Positions 15,501-29,000 of a stretch of 64,000 nucleotides of DNA are shown in pieces. The stretch comes from Onchocerca lupi. Lineage: Eukaryota > Nematoda > Chromadorea > Rhabditida > Onchocercidae. The stretch is taken from assembly GCA_028564675.1 (NCBI GenBank), contig JAOVVO010000272.1, positions 33,695 to 97,694 on the forward strand. Direction: 5' to 3'. A model generated the notes under the pieces. The model did not search any database, had not been told where the DNA came from, and saw only the letters and a list, made by a program, of their open reading frames with translations. Made by a program: the position numbers and the translations under genes. Within the stretch, counting starts at the first letter, position 1, and every line of letters starts with the position of its first letter.

Positions 15501-17030
15501 TCTCAGAAAACAATCGTCTGTTTGACTGAACACTTCAATTAGTTGAAACTTGTTGGAAAGAAAAAAAAAATTCTGATCGAATTGTGATTTGGTTTATAGA
15601 TCGGTTGGATTGAAAATTGCTTGATGATACTGTGACTGCGCTAGATCAGCAATAAGCTTTCTTAGGTTTATACGATATTATACACAATAATGCGCTTATG
15701 CAATAGTAAAGAGTAAATGAATAACACACGGGCAAATATAAAAGATACTAACAGTCGTCTCCAGCTGATTTATCATTTGTGCTGTCGTAAAATCGTATTT
15801 GATATTGGATTGAAACTGAATTGTCGCTAATATTGACGTTGAAAAAATTGCTTCTGTTGAAGACATTAAAAAGACTGCTCATATTGAAGACACCAACGTT
15901 GCTGATGTTGAGATACTGATCTTACTACCCCGAAAGCGCCCTTTTTATACGAATCATCCTTGGTATTGATAGTGGGCGGAGACTTACAACACATTAACCA
16001 TACAAAAGATTGAATATGAGAACTAAAAATAAGCTGACACAATTCTCACATCCTTATAACATTTCTAACAGTTAATATCTCAACATTTCGCACGATTCCC
16101 ATAAGCTCTAAGAACAAACTGGAAGACGAGAGAATAAAAGCCTTTGTACTGAGATATAGATAAATGACTCATTTGCATGGAAAAAATTGCAAATTTCTTC
16201 TATACAAATTACGTGAATTATTATTTCTTTGCATTTATTTCATAAAATATTTCAATTTTACCAGCAAAACTGTTTCGGTAGTAGAATTTGTCAAATTTTC
16301 TGGATCTGATAGCAATATTTTAGATTATCGTACAAAAAGAGTGCTGGTGATCAGTGGACACGTATCATCGAAGCGCCAGAATATTTCAAATGTCCGGAAG
16401 GAATCGCTGATCCAGAAGATTTCTGCTATGATTTGTCCAAACTTTCATTTGGAGTACAATATACAGCTGATGTAAGTTCATATTTATGTTACAAATAGAA
16501 TACTATGGAAGGACAGTCATTCTGATATTTCATCTCAAATAATATTTTTTAATCTTCATAAAATAACAAATTATTTTGCAATAATTTCAGTTAGTTTATG
16601 AATTAGAAAATGGTGAATGGACACCACGTGGAAGTCCGTTGTTCTTCATTCTTGTCGAAGCTGGTATCAAAATTTTTGTTCCAATTAAATTTAACTTATC
16701 ACCTATCACCCTCCCGCTATTTTTTCTTATATGTTACGCATCCAAAGTTCGTTCCTCAAAAAGCGTGCATGTTCTTTGTTTTGTTGCTATTTTTCACTTT
16801 CTCTTTGCGAACAAAAGAAATTTTCAATATTGTAATTATTTCTCGACAAAAAAATCATATCTTAATTAGGTTGCAGTTTTTGAAATTCATATCTTTTCCC
16901 TTTTAGTGTTTTTTTTAGAAAATCTTTATGAAAATTTTGTTTATCCATGATATTTGGTTTCAAATTTTTCGATCATAAATGAAAGGAAAGATGGCTTCGG
17001 ATTAATTTGTATGTTGTTGTTTGTTGTTGT

Positions 17031-17091
<61 letters not shown>

Positions 17092-20000
17092 GTGGTCGTT
17101 CGAAGATGTTCATCCATTTCAGGGGAACCATCTGTGCCACTATCACCGCACAATCTTCAGATCAATTCTCATGATACGTCCAGCATTGAGCTTCATTGGC
17201 TACCACCCTTAAATTCGAAGCACATTCCTTTTTATCAGGCACAATTTTCCTTTTCTTTTATCTCCTCCTATATGCACAATTTTTGCATGATATATGTTGT
17301 TCCGCTGCATAATTTTTTCGGAATCATTTTGAAAGATTTTAATTTTGTCCAAAAAAAAAGAAAAGAAAAAGAAAAAGAAAAAAAATCGCCGCTTCAAAGC
17401 TCAAATAAAGCACAACTCTTCCTGGAATTTTGAAGAAAAAGAAGAAATAAGACTAAAAGTAGTTTTATTTTCTTAATTAGTCGGTTTAATTTAGATTGAA
17501 ATAGAAGATCTGCGTACAAAGAAAATGCGAATTGAACAGGTACCAGGGTCATTCTTTTCCCATATCATTAATCAGCTATCACCAGATTCTATTTATAATA
17601 TTTCTGTTCGTGCTGGAACTGATTATGATGAATTGGGTATACCCATATCCAAGATTGTTTCACTACGGCAAGATAAGTATTTCAAATTACCGGATCGTTC
17701 ACCGGATGAAGTGGAAAAATTGGAAGAACAGGTAGACGAAGACCAAGAAATAGCAGAAAGAAAAGGAGAAAATGAAAGAACTAAAATGGAAGAATTTGAA
17801 AAGCAACAAGTAGGGGATGAACAAAGGTCGCATAAGATATCAGAATGTGAACTTAGGAAATTGGAACTCGATAGAAAGAATGAAGAACGTGAACGTAATC
17901 GAGTTGCATTTGAAAATAAACGTATACGTGAACATCTAAAACATGAACATGGTCGTATGTGTACCGTGCAACAGCAACGTGAACGTATGGAGCTAGAACG
18001 TGAACGTACGGAGTTGGAACAGCAACAACAAGAATGGGAAAAACAACGTGAACATTATGATCGATTGGTTCAACAATATCGACAACAACAAGAGGATATG
18101 GAACGAAGACGTGAAGAACAACGTCAACAAGTGGAAGAGCAAAAACGTTTAGAAAAAGAAATGGATCAAATTCGGATGCAACCGGAATGGGATGAGGAAC
18201 GAGGTGAGAGGACGTAACAACGAAATCATGCTGACACGTGTGACGTGTAATTGATTGCTAACAGGTTAACAAACGCAAATAAAACTAATTTAAAAGATTT
18301 CAACCATTCACTCAATGATTTATTTTTGCAATCATTATCATATCTCTTATCAATGACAAATATTTTTACTTTTTTTTTTAATTTTTTGATTATTCTTACA
18401 TTTATCAATTTTCATCATTCTTTCATCATAATGTATGCATGAAATTAGTGTAGTTTCATTAATTTTGAAGATGAATCAATAATCAAAGTGTGTTGATTAT
18501 TTCAAAAAATATTAAATATTTTGCTTATTTACTGCTTCACAAGCATGCACGCTTTTCCTCTTCCAATAAGATTTTTTCCTATCGTTTGCATGCTTATTTG
18601 CTCACCAAATTTTGCACAAAGTTTGGCGTGTTTTTAATTTATTATAATTATTTTTTTTTTTCTTGACTAATTCTTTCATTTTTGATTTCTTTTTTTTTAA
18701 ATGAAAAAGTAATTTATTTTTATTTTTCATATTAATAATGTTAAAATGATAACTTAGGTGGCACACCAAAATCACTTCTTGGCATTGATAAACCACGTAT
18801 CGAACAACGTGGATCACGTATTTTGCTATATTGGACTATTGGTGGTGATGCATCAGATGTAATAGCCTATCAGGTTTGTTACAGTTTTATTACGAAAATT
18901 GCTTACTGTATTTTTTTTTTCTTGTTTTCAAATCGATAACCTCAATGACCTAACAAATAGCAAAAATCAATATGAAGTGATCATTGAGCAAGAACTCATT
19001 TGTTGTTTAGGTCATCGAAATAATGCCATACGTGATATCTTACCTCGACAATCATTTTTTTTTTCAATAAAAATTAGCAAAAGTTTAAATTATTGAAATA
19101 ATTTGCTTAGAATCTAAATTATTTAAATTGTTTTCTTGAAATTTTCAGATCGATCTTCGTTCCGATTCAGATAGTGATTGGCGACAATTCGATGGTTATG
19201 TTACTCATTCACCATCAGAAATTCACTATCGACAAGAACTAACTAATCTAGAAACCAATAAACATTATTATGTCAAAATCTCAGCTATTGATCAATCACG
19301 ACGAATTCTTGCTATATCAGAAGCGACAAGCTTCACTGTTCATTGCCAGGGTATATTTTTTATGAATTTATTTGTCCTTGAATTGTGACAATGAAAAGAC
19401 ATTTATAAAAATGCTTCACAATATTCCGAAGATAATTCTGTCTTTAAAATTTCTCATTTGACTAATTTTAAATATTATGTTTGATTATCAAAGGAAGTTT
19501 TATGCTCAAAAAGCTAATTATTTGTAATTTGGTTTGGTTTTTTTTTTTTGTAATTTGATTTCTTCTTTAATTATCATTAATTGTTTGAAATTTCAATTTA
19601 AAATCCCAAGTTTTCGACTTGGATATAATATTTAACAAAAATTTCATAATTACTTTCACATAACAATCATTTTTTCAGCACCCAATAGTTCACCGCAAGA
19701 TTTGCACCTGGAAAGTATGGACGAAGGAATTCGGCTCATTTGGAATTGGCCGAATCAGGCGGATCGTAAATGTGAACCGTATTTTCTGATAACAGGATAT
19801 CAAAATGGAATACCGTTTGCTGAACGAGTTGCAGGAGAACAACGTCAATTCATTTTCCAGAATGCGGTTCCTGGTGATTGGCATGTGGAAATGCGTGCCG
19901 GAAATCGTGCCGGAACTGGACCGAGTAGCGTACCTGTAAATTTACAAAGTACCTCAAAAGGTATTGTTCAAATTTAAATTATTAACTTATGAAGTTTTGA

Positions 20001-23000
20001 ATTGCTAATAATTTCAAAATAGGATAGATTCCGAAGATTATTATACAGAAATAGAATTGAGTATGAATTATAAGGTGATTTAAAGGTTGAAAAATGTTTT
20101 TTTTTTCTTTTCAGTTATTATAAATTAATCGAAAAAAATATTGCAAATTTGTTGAGAATATTGAATTTTTAAAAATTTTTATATTTGAAATTTTTATCTA
20201 CAAAAAGAAAAAAATTTACGGCAGTTCATTTGCCAATTTTGAATCTACACTTATTTATTTGAATATCAAATGTCTCGATAACCTTAATAAAAAAATTGAT
20301 AAGTTTTTATCCTCAATTATCAATGCATTTGATCTTTGATATTTGGTCACTGGTTATACGATCTTTTGATAACTTATTTTATAGCTCATTTCGAGACTAA
20401 AAAAAGTTTGATGGAAAAAGATTTATGCAAATAAGGAAAAAAAATAGCAATTATGAAAATTAGTTTGAGAAATTGGTAAATAAGTACGATTGGATAAAGT
20501 GCTATCGGTTGGAATGTCAGCGTGAAAATAGTCAAAGCATGAGAAGTAAATCTCAAAAAAATTAGAAATTATAAATGAAATCAGTTAGTTTTTTCATAAA
20601 ACACTACTTCCACATTTACTTCTTCTCATTCTCAGCTATGAGATTGATAAGAAATTTAGCACTTATTATCATCAAGTCATAAATCCCCATTCCAGTATCA
20701 TCCAAGGGTCTTCGTGTACTACGTAGCATCTGTGATCCACGTGTAGATTTCTGGTGTCGTTCACCGGATGAAAATTACGATATTGCTATATTTCATCATC
20801 CTAATGAAGGTTTGATTACGTGTGCCGTGCCGTGTGATCTTGATATTATGCTCTTCTTATCCACTATTTTTTTTGAACTAAATAATTCTTTATCCTAAGC
20901 AATCCATTTTTTTTTTTTTATTTTTGCATAACTTAGAACAATTTCTTATTATTGGCTTGGCTGTATTAGTTCGACATTAGCTTGGCTCTATTGATTCGGC
21001 ATTGGCTTGACTATGCTAAGTAGTGCTACATCTTCAAGCTTAAGCATTTTTTTCTTTTTTTTTTATTTTAATGAATTAGCTATTTATGACCAAGATATTC
21101 CTAATGTCTAATAATATCATCTAATAAGGAATCACACGATATGGGATGGAAGAATTACTTAACATTAAAATATTTTTATATCCATCATTATGTACCGTAC
21201 CCTTATACCTACGGTTACTGTGTATTAGCGAAGCAATTCCCGCGGTATGCAAATCACCAAGCGTAGATTCGAGGGAATTTTTATATGATAATAGTTGGTA
21301 TGGTTTCATGTCCAACTTTAAAAAAATTTCTCCCAAATTTTATTCAAATAGATGAAAGACCATTTTTGAGTCTGCTAAGTTGAATAATACTGTAGCATTA
21401 CCATTTTCATTCCTTACTGTAACATTACCATTCGCTCTCATTTTTGAAGTGTCTTCATATTATTATTTATTTATTTATTTTTTTGGAATATCTTGTTTTT
21501 TCAGAGTTTAATTTCAGAAAAAGTGATCAAATGCTTAAATTTGATGAATATCATTATTTTGATGACGGAATTATCTATTTTTATTTATCCTAAAATCATT
21601 TATTATAAGAATAAGCCTGATATTATGATTTGGACTAATCATATGGTGTGAGTGCAACATAATTTAGTGTTGATTTATATAACACTAGTGATTATTGATG
21701 CTATGCATGCATGATTATTTTCAGATTTTTTACGAATTATTTGAAAAGCTTCTAGTTGCAAATTTCAGAACTCATTTCGGATCCACGCGTAATGACACAT
21801 GATGGTGATTTATCTGTAGAATGGTACAGTAAAGGTACTGGCCAGGGTGTTTTTGGATACCGTATACAGTATCGAACAGATACTACTGGTTGGACTTCTT
21901 ATGGGTAATTTTTTTTTTTTTTACCTAATTTATTAAATAAATATATCTTCAATATGTGTCATCCACTTTCACGACATTAATAAAGTGTTCAAAAATGCTA
22001 AACTTCAGCATAGGTCTCTTTTTTTTTTTTTCGAATTAGAATTTGTTTATGAAGAAGTTTTGTAATATTTGAGAATACGACCACTTTTTTTCAGTCAAAT
22101 TGTACCGTATGCAGGCGATAATAAACGTTACGTACAACAATTAACAGGTTTACAACAGGGTAAAATGTATCAGATACATGTTCAAGTACTTGATAGAAAT
22201 TCTTATGTCATGTATACAAGTCCAGAAACATCAGAAAGAACCGTTTGTTCTGGTATGATTTTAAAATTTTCACAAAAATTGCATAAATTTTGATACATTC
22301 TGTATTATTACATGCAAGTTTTCATTTTAGAAATAATTTGCTGCTAAACAATTTCATTCATTTTATTTTATTCCTTCAAATAACACTTTATTTGCATCAT
22401 TTTTTTTCCGTAACTGTATACTTTTTTTACTTTCGTTCTTATTTAAATTATATAATTTTCAGTTTTAAAATCATTTATACAACTTTTCAAATTTTCCAAG
22501 TGCAGTAAAAAGAATTAACGAAAATTTTCCCAAATCAATTTTTGCGATTTAATGTATAATGAATCGAAATAAGTCTATCATTAAAGTTATTCTAACTAAA
22601 ATTTTTTGATTCTTAAATCAAAAATTTCGATAATTCAAATAATTTAGCACCAACTCATCCTCCATCACATCTACAAATACAAGCTGCTGATCCACGTCAT
22701 ATTCGGATTAGTTGGTCGCAACCACCACAAAGTACTTGGCAATGCGACGATATACAGGTGGAACTTGAGATAACAGAACCACAAGGTATTGCACCGGTAC
22801 TTCTAAACGGACATCAAACATCGCATGTGCTAGATTCAGAAGCTAACCAACAATGGTCAATTCGAATTCGTACAAAGAATTCAGCTGGTGCATCAGCATG
22901 GTCACAGATTGCTTCTGTTCGGACACCTCCCATTGGTGAATTGATCATTGGACCAACAGTAACCTATCGACACGGAATTCCGGTACTTACATGGACAAGC

Positions 23001-26000
23001 AAAGAGCGCATGGATGATCTTATCCAAACTTATCAAATTGAATATCGAACTTCAGTCGATGGAGCTTGGCAAAAACTTCGTATGCAAGTATGATAAATTT
23101 TGAATATTCGACAATTTTTTAGGTATCGATTTTTTACATATCAAATTTCGAATTTTTAATCAAATTGTGATATGAATGTATCATTATTTAGGTACCATAT
23201 GCCGGTTGGCAACGACCTTACAGTATTGATCTCAGTGAGCTACCTGCTGGTCATAATTATCAGATTCGAATTCATGCGGTAGATGCTAATAATGGTATTG
23301 CTTACACATCATCAGCGATTAATGTTCAAACACAAACCAAATGTTCAGCACCACGTCGTGCACCATTCGATGTACAAGCTACTTCACTTGGACCAACACA
23401 GATTCGCGTATCCTGGAAGGTTAATTTTAAAATTCAAAAAAAAATTCTTAAATTATTTAAACTTTGTAAACTTGTACTTGTTATTTTTGTAATTTCTTGA
23501 ACAATCAAATATGTAAAAAATTTGCAAATATATTCGAAATTACTGTAGATTTTAATACGTAAATTGTGAAAATATCATATGTCCATCAGTTTGTACACTA
23601 CTAATCGATTTAATTTGTCGTGACTTCAAGCTCACTGAATCCATTTTTGAATCCATTAGTGTGATTCATTAGATATCCGATTGTTATTGATATTAAAGGT
23701 AAAATATAGAGAATTCAGATATTGCAATGATATTATATTATAGGGATAATTATATTTTAGGAATTGCATGAATCAGAATGGAACTGCAATCGGTTATGGT
23801 ACGTGGTAAAGTACAGTACCCCACAAAATCAAGGCTTTAAAAATTTGACACGTGGTGAAAATCACGTAATTTTCGACTCGGAACCGTTTACACGATGGAC
23901 TTTCGAAGTGCAAGCTGCTAATCCGGCGGGTGAAACACACTGGTCACATCCAGTTACCGTACAGACAGAAGGAACCGGTATGATTTTTGTAAAAGCTAAT
24001 ATTGTCGAAGTTTAGATTCCAAAAAAATTGAAGAAACACAAATTTTGACATCTGATGAAAAATCATTAGAATGAAAAAGCCAACCTAATGGTACCTTGGT
24101 GAGATACAGTACTATGGTAAAATAAAATACCGTACTCCGTACAAGAAAATATTTTTTTCGTTCAAATTGAGGATATGTGAAGGATTATTTCCTTATTTTA
24201 AGATTGATATTTTTAAATTATTAGACTAATGAATACTTTTTGTTTTTTTTGCAGCACCTGGACCGATTTCGGATTTACGAATTTATCCAGAATCATCGGA
24301 TACACTTCAACTTTCTTGGAGGCAACCGCAAAATCCCTATGGGCAAATTACAGGTTACGAAGTGACCTATCAAATATTATCAAAGTGAGCTCATCTTGGT
24401 TAACTATAAAAAAATTCCCATCTATAGTTTAAAATCGATATTTAATTAACAAATATCTGATTATTTTAATTAGAATCTATTTTAATTATTTTTCAGATAT
24501 TTCGAATAGAATTGTTGAATAAATGAGAGTTCTTTCAGAGGTATGTGTGATCAAGTAACGGAAAGACCTATTACAGTTACTAGTGATAAGCCTTCGTTTA
24601 CTCTTCGAGGTCTACTACCACATTCGAAATATCGTATTTCTGTTGCTGCAAAAACAAATATTGCTGGTAAGATTTAAAAAGTGTATTGAATTCTTATCGA
24701 TATTTTGATCCTTATAGATATTATCATCAAATTTTTTTAAAATTTATTAAAATAATTCGATCGATTTTATTATAATTTTTCATGATGTTTGATTTGCTAT
24801 CTTATAATACGTGTCGAAATTTGTGGAAGGAATTTTTAAATGTAGCATTAATTCGCCGGCCAATGGTGATCATAAATTTTAGCAGAGAAGAATGATTCAT
24901 CGTGATGTCGCAAATCTTTCAATACTTTGCAAAATAGGATTGATCAGAATTTTGCGTTTGTTGCACGAATGTTAAAATCTCGAATAATAATAATAATATT
25001 TTAGGGGAACGTGTAAGTCAAGAAGCACAAACTGAAGAAGCTGCACCAAGTGGTGCACCAATTTATATTCGTATCACAAATATATTACCTACTGAAGTAG
25101 CCGTAGTTTGGCAAGCACCTGCATGCTTACAAACAAATGGTGAAATAACAGAATATGAATTCGAAGTAACACCTTTGGAACGACGTGATTATGGAGCTGA
25201 TGATATCATTAAACAGGTTGTCAGAGGTACTCGAACTAAAATTACCGGTCTTTCGCCGTATGCAAAATATTTGATACGGATACGGGCATTTACACGGAAA
25301 GGATCAGGACCTTGGTCAGAACCGGTTCAATTTCAAACTGCTGCTGCACCTGAAGTAAGTTTAATGTATTGTTAAACTTGTGATTTAAGTTTTAAAATGA
25401 TGAATATAATATTTTTTCTGTTGAAATTAATTTTCTTTCTTTTTTTTCAGATTCCAGCACCATCAATGGTTCGAGTTTTAAGTACTGGATCGACTAATGC
25501 TGATTTGATTTGGCAAGAACCTCATCCATCATCCGGTTCAATTGATAAATTCAAATGTAAATATGCGGTAGCTGGTACCAAACAATATCAGGAACGTGAA
25601 TTTCCCTCACATAATCCATGTCGTGAAGAAATTATACGTATGTCACCGCCACCAAGCGGGACAAAATTACATTGTGGTAGAATTGATGGTTTGGAGCCTG
25701 AGAAGAAATATACTTTCATGGTTTGAATTTTGAAATATTTCAATTTTTTCGAGAAAATTGCTAATCATTCATGGCTTTTTTTTTTTTAACATTTTGATTT
25801 ATATATGAAAACTGCTTATCAGCGATAAACTGATATAGTGATTATGTTGTTGTAGATGTCAGCTGGTGATCGAAGTGGTACCTGGTCCCCATGGAGTGAA
25901 CCTCAAGTTGGTCATATTAGTGAAGGCCCGGTTCAGGTTGTTTCATTGCATAAATTAGGTGGTGGAGCGAAAAATATCTTAATTGGATGGAATGTACGTC

Positions 26001-29000
26001 CCACTGATATAGCTCGTGTTGTTGGTTATCGAATTCACGTAACGCCGGTGCTGGAACGTGGTGCTAAACCAATATCATACACGGTAGATCGGACTACCTT
26101 ACAGTATAACATCGATAATTTATCACCTAATACGCGTTACAATATAACTGTAGATGTTACTACCGATGGTACTCATTATCATCCAGGTACGTCAATAGAA
26201 GTACGTACCGATTCAGCACCATCAAGTGGTTTAACGATTGTTCCACGAGTAATTGAAGAACAAGCAACCTCGGTAACTTTGGAATGGAATGCACCACATG
26301 AAAATGACATAAGTGGATTCGTGATCGAATATTCTCTTGGTGATGGTGTATGGCAGCAATACAGTCGTCGAATTCCGGCATATCCCGGACGACGTGTTTA
26401 CACCGCTCAAGTTGATCAGGTATACCGAATTTTGGTTTTTTATTGATTTTTATACTTTTTGATCACTTTCACTAATTTCATTAATTTTTAAAGCATTATA
26501 TCATTTTTATCAATTTCCAATAGAATTGGATTCTATCAAATGTATATGTGATATGATAACGGAATTATTTTTAAAAACTATCGTATCAGTGTTTTTCTGA
26601 AATATTGATTACTTTTAAATTTTTTATAATTAAAATCAGAAAATATTATTGAATTTAAGAAATATTATGTGGAATTAATTGCAAATTAAGCTAAACTGAA
26701 TTTCCTTGCAAGAAATCTATTTTAGCTTCCAACAAATAGCGTTGTGGATCTTCGGATACGTGTTGTATCAGCGCAAAATGAACAATCCGCTCCGAGTCCA
26801 GAAGTTCGAGCTCGTACTCGATGTTCCGCACCTCCGGCACCACCTCAAGCCATTCGTTTGGATGCTCCATCTACCAATGAAGTTCGAGTGTCCTGGGCTA
26901 AACCAGCTAAAGATACATGGCAATGTGATCAATTAAATTACGATCTTGCTTATCGAGTACCTGGACAGACAGAACGAATAGTACCGGTATCAGGTGAACA
27001 AACCGATTACACTTTTCCCTCCGAAGCCAATACTCGCTGGGCTGTTAAATTAAGATGCACCAATCAGGTAGGATCAAGTCCATGGAGTGCAGAACAGGTA
27101 ATAACTACTCGTCAAGGAATACCAGGTCCAGTTCGAGATCTACGTTTACGTGCTAAAAGTCCTAATGAAGTACATGTACAATGGCTTGCACCATTGGTAC
27201 AACGTGGTACCATTGTTGGCTATGATATAAGTTATCGATTGAAACATCGATTAGCATGTCCGGATGAAGAACCGCGTGATGTTAGTCGTGATTTCGTCAC
27301 TGTTTACAATCACAAAGATTTGGAATATACATTAACTGGATTGCTACCATTTTCGTTGTATGAAGTACGAGTACGTGCACGTACCACGGAATTAGGACCA
27401 GAAGAATCAAAAGATATTGCTACCGAGCAGCAACCTCCAAGTGCACCACCATTGAATCTTCAATTAAGTTATGCATTAGAACGTTCTATTAGTTTCCAAT
27501 GGGAACCAATCGAATGCTCACAACGTCATGGACATATTGTAAATTATGAATACGAAATACAGGGACAAGATGATTGGGCTAAATTGGAACGTCAAATTGC
27601 GAATACGTCAAATACGAAAATAAACATCGAAGGTTTAACACCATTCACAAAATATATCATGCGTGTAAAAGCTTATAATAGTATTGGTGGTGGTCCGAAT
27701 ACGGAAAATTTAGATGCAATGACAGCAAAAGCAGATGCACCATTACCACCACAAGATTTAGTAGTTGCTCAAGAAGGTACTGATTATTTCATGATTTCAT
27801 GGTTACCACCTTATCCACCATATGGACCACATGATAAATACAAAATTCGTTATCAATTATTGAATGAAAGTCGTTGGATGGAAATTGAAAAAGATACCAA
27901 AGATCGTTTATTGAAATGTCCAGCTGAAAGTCCACGACATTGTTTCAATGTTACCGGTTTGGAAAGTGGACGTCAATTTCGAGTTCAAGTTGCAGCTCAT
28001 ATTGTTGATAGTTCATATGGTCCATGGAGTACGGTAACTATTGCAAATACATTACAAATTCTACCTGATGCACCACGTGCTATTGAATTAATCGAGAAAA
28101 CTGATCATTCACTTCATATTCGTTGGATTCCACCACCGGATCCATTAGGACAAATAACACAATATAAAGTGGGAATTATTTCATTGGATGATCCAAATGA
28201 TCAATTGAAAACTTTTCTCATTGATCATCCAACATTGCAACATCTTTTGAGTAATTTACGTCCAGAAACTTCCTATAATATTAGTATTTCGGCTGGTACC
28301 AAACGTGGTTTTGGTCCTGTTGCATGGACACGTTATTCAACAGATCCATTTAAAGTACCATCAGTACTGAATGCACCACAAGTTACGGCAGATGGAGCTG
28401 ATGCATTGAATGTTCAATGGAATGGTGTTTTGGATACGAAGAAACAAGTTCGTGGATATATCATCGAATTTCGTTCCAGTGATAATCCAACATTTACAGA
28501 ATATGATGGAATCATTGAACATGATATGAAACGACGTAATTATCAACAACGTTTATCTTTATTAGATGCTGATACATTATATTTTGTTCGTATCAAAGTC
28601 GTAGATCAGAAGCAACGTATTAGCGATCCAAGTCCAGAAGGAAGTGCACGAACCGGTTGTGCAGGTAAGTTTTTTCTTTTTTTTTTTTTTGCAACAATTG
28701 AAATACATTTTAAAATTTTAAATATTTCATAATTTCATGTTAAAGTTCACCAATTCGTTGCTTTTTTATTTTACTATGTTGCTCCTATGATTTAAAATCC
28801 ACTTAATTTAAATTGATAAAATTATCAGAAATATCTCTATTAAATTTTGATTAAATTCATTGCTAACTTTTTTTCTAAAGAAACGATGAATAATTGATTC
28901 GGTATTTTTTCAGCACCTCTTGCACCACCATCGAATGTGAATGCTTTTACACCGTCACCTTATCAGGTGCGTATCAGTTGGCAACCACCTAGTCAATCCT

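Larger units (their letters stand above)
15365..18203 (+). other. let-805: let-805 exons 12-16: FN3 domains followed by an extracellular coiled coil
   Basis: Exons: 15365-15467, 16324-16471, 16591-16663, 17123-17238, 17495-18203. Exon 15 ends TATCAG with a GC rather than GT donor at 17239; only this joins in phase to I-E-I-E-D-L in exon 16. Exon 16 finishes an FN3 domain (LSPDSIYNISVRAGT) and then, from about 17690, encodes roughly 170 residues very rich in Glu, Arg, Gln and Lys with repeated E-R-E-R and Q-Q-Q blocks. This is a predicted long helix or coiled coil, ending at 18203 in a split Gly codon. FN3 domains resume in exon 17. Confidence 0.75.

Noticed and set aside
16941..17212. Poly-Cys, poly-Val and poly-Gln frames
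   Set aside because: Produced by the TTG microsatellite in let-805 intron 14; exon 15 starts only at 17123 in its own frame.
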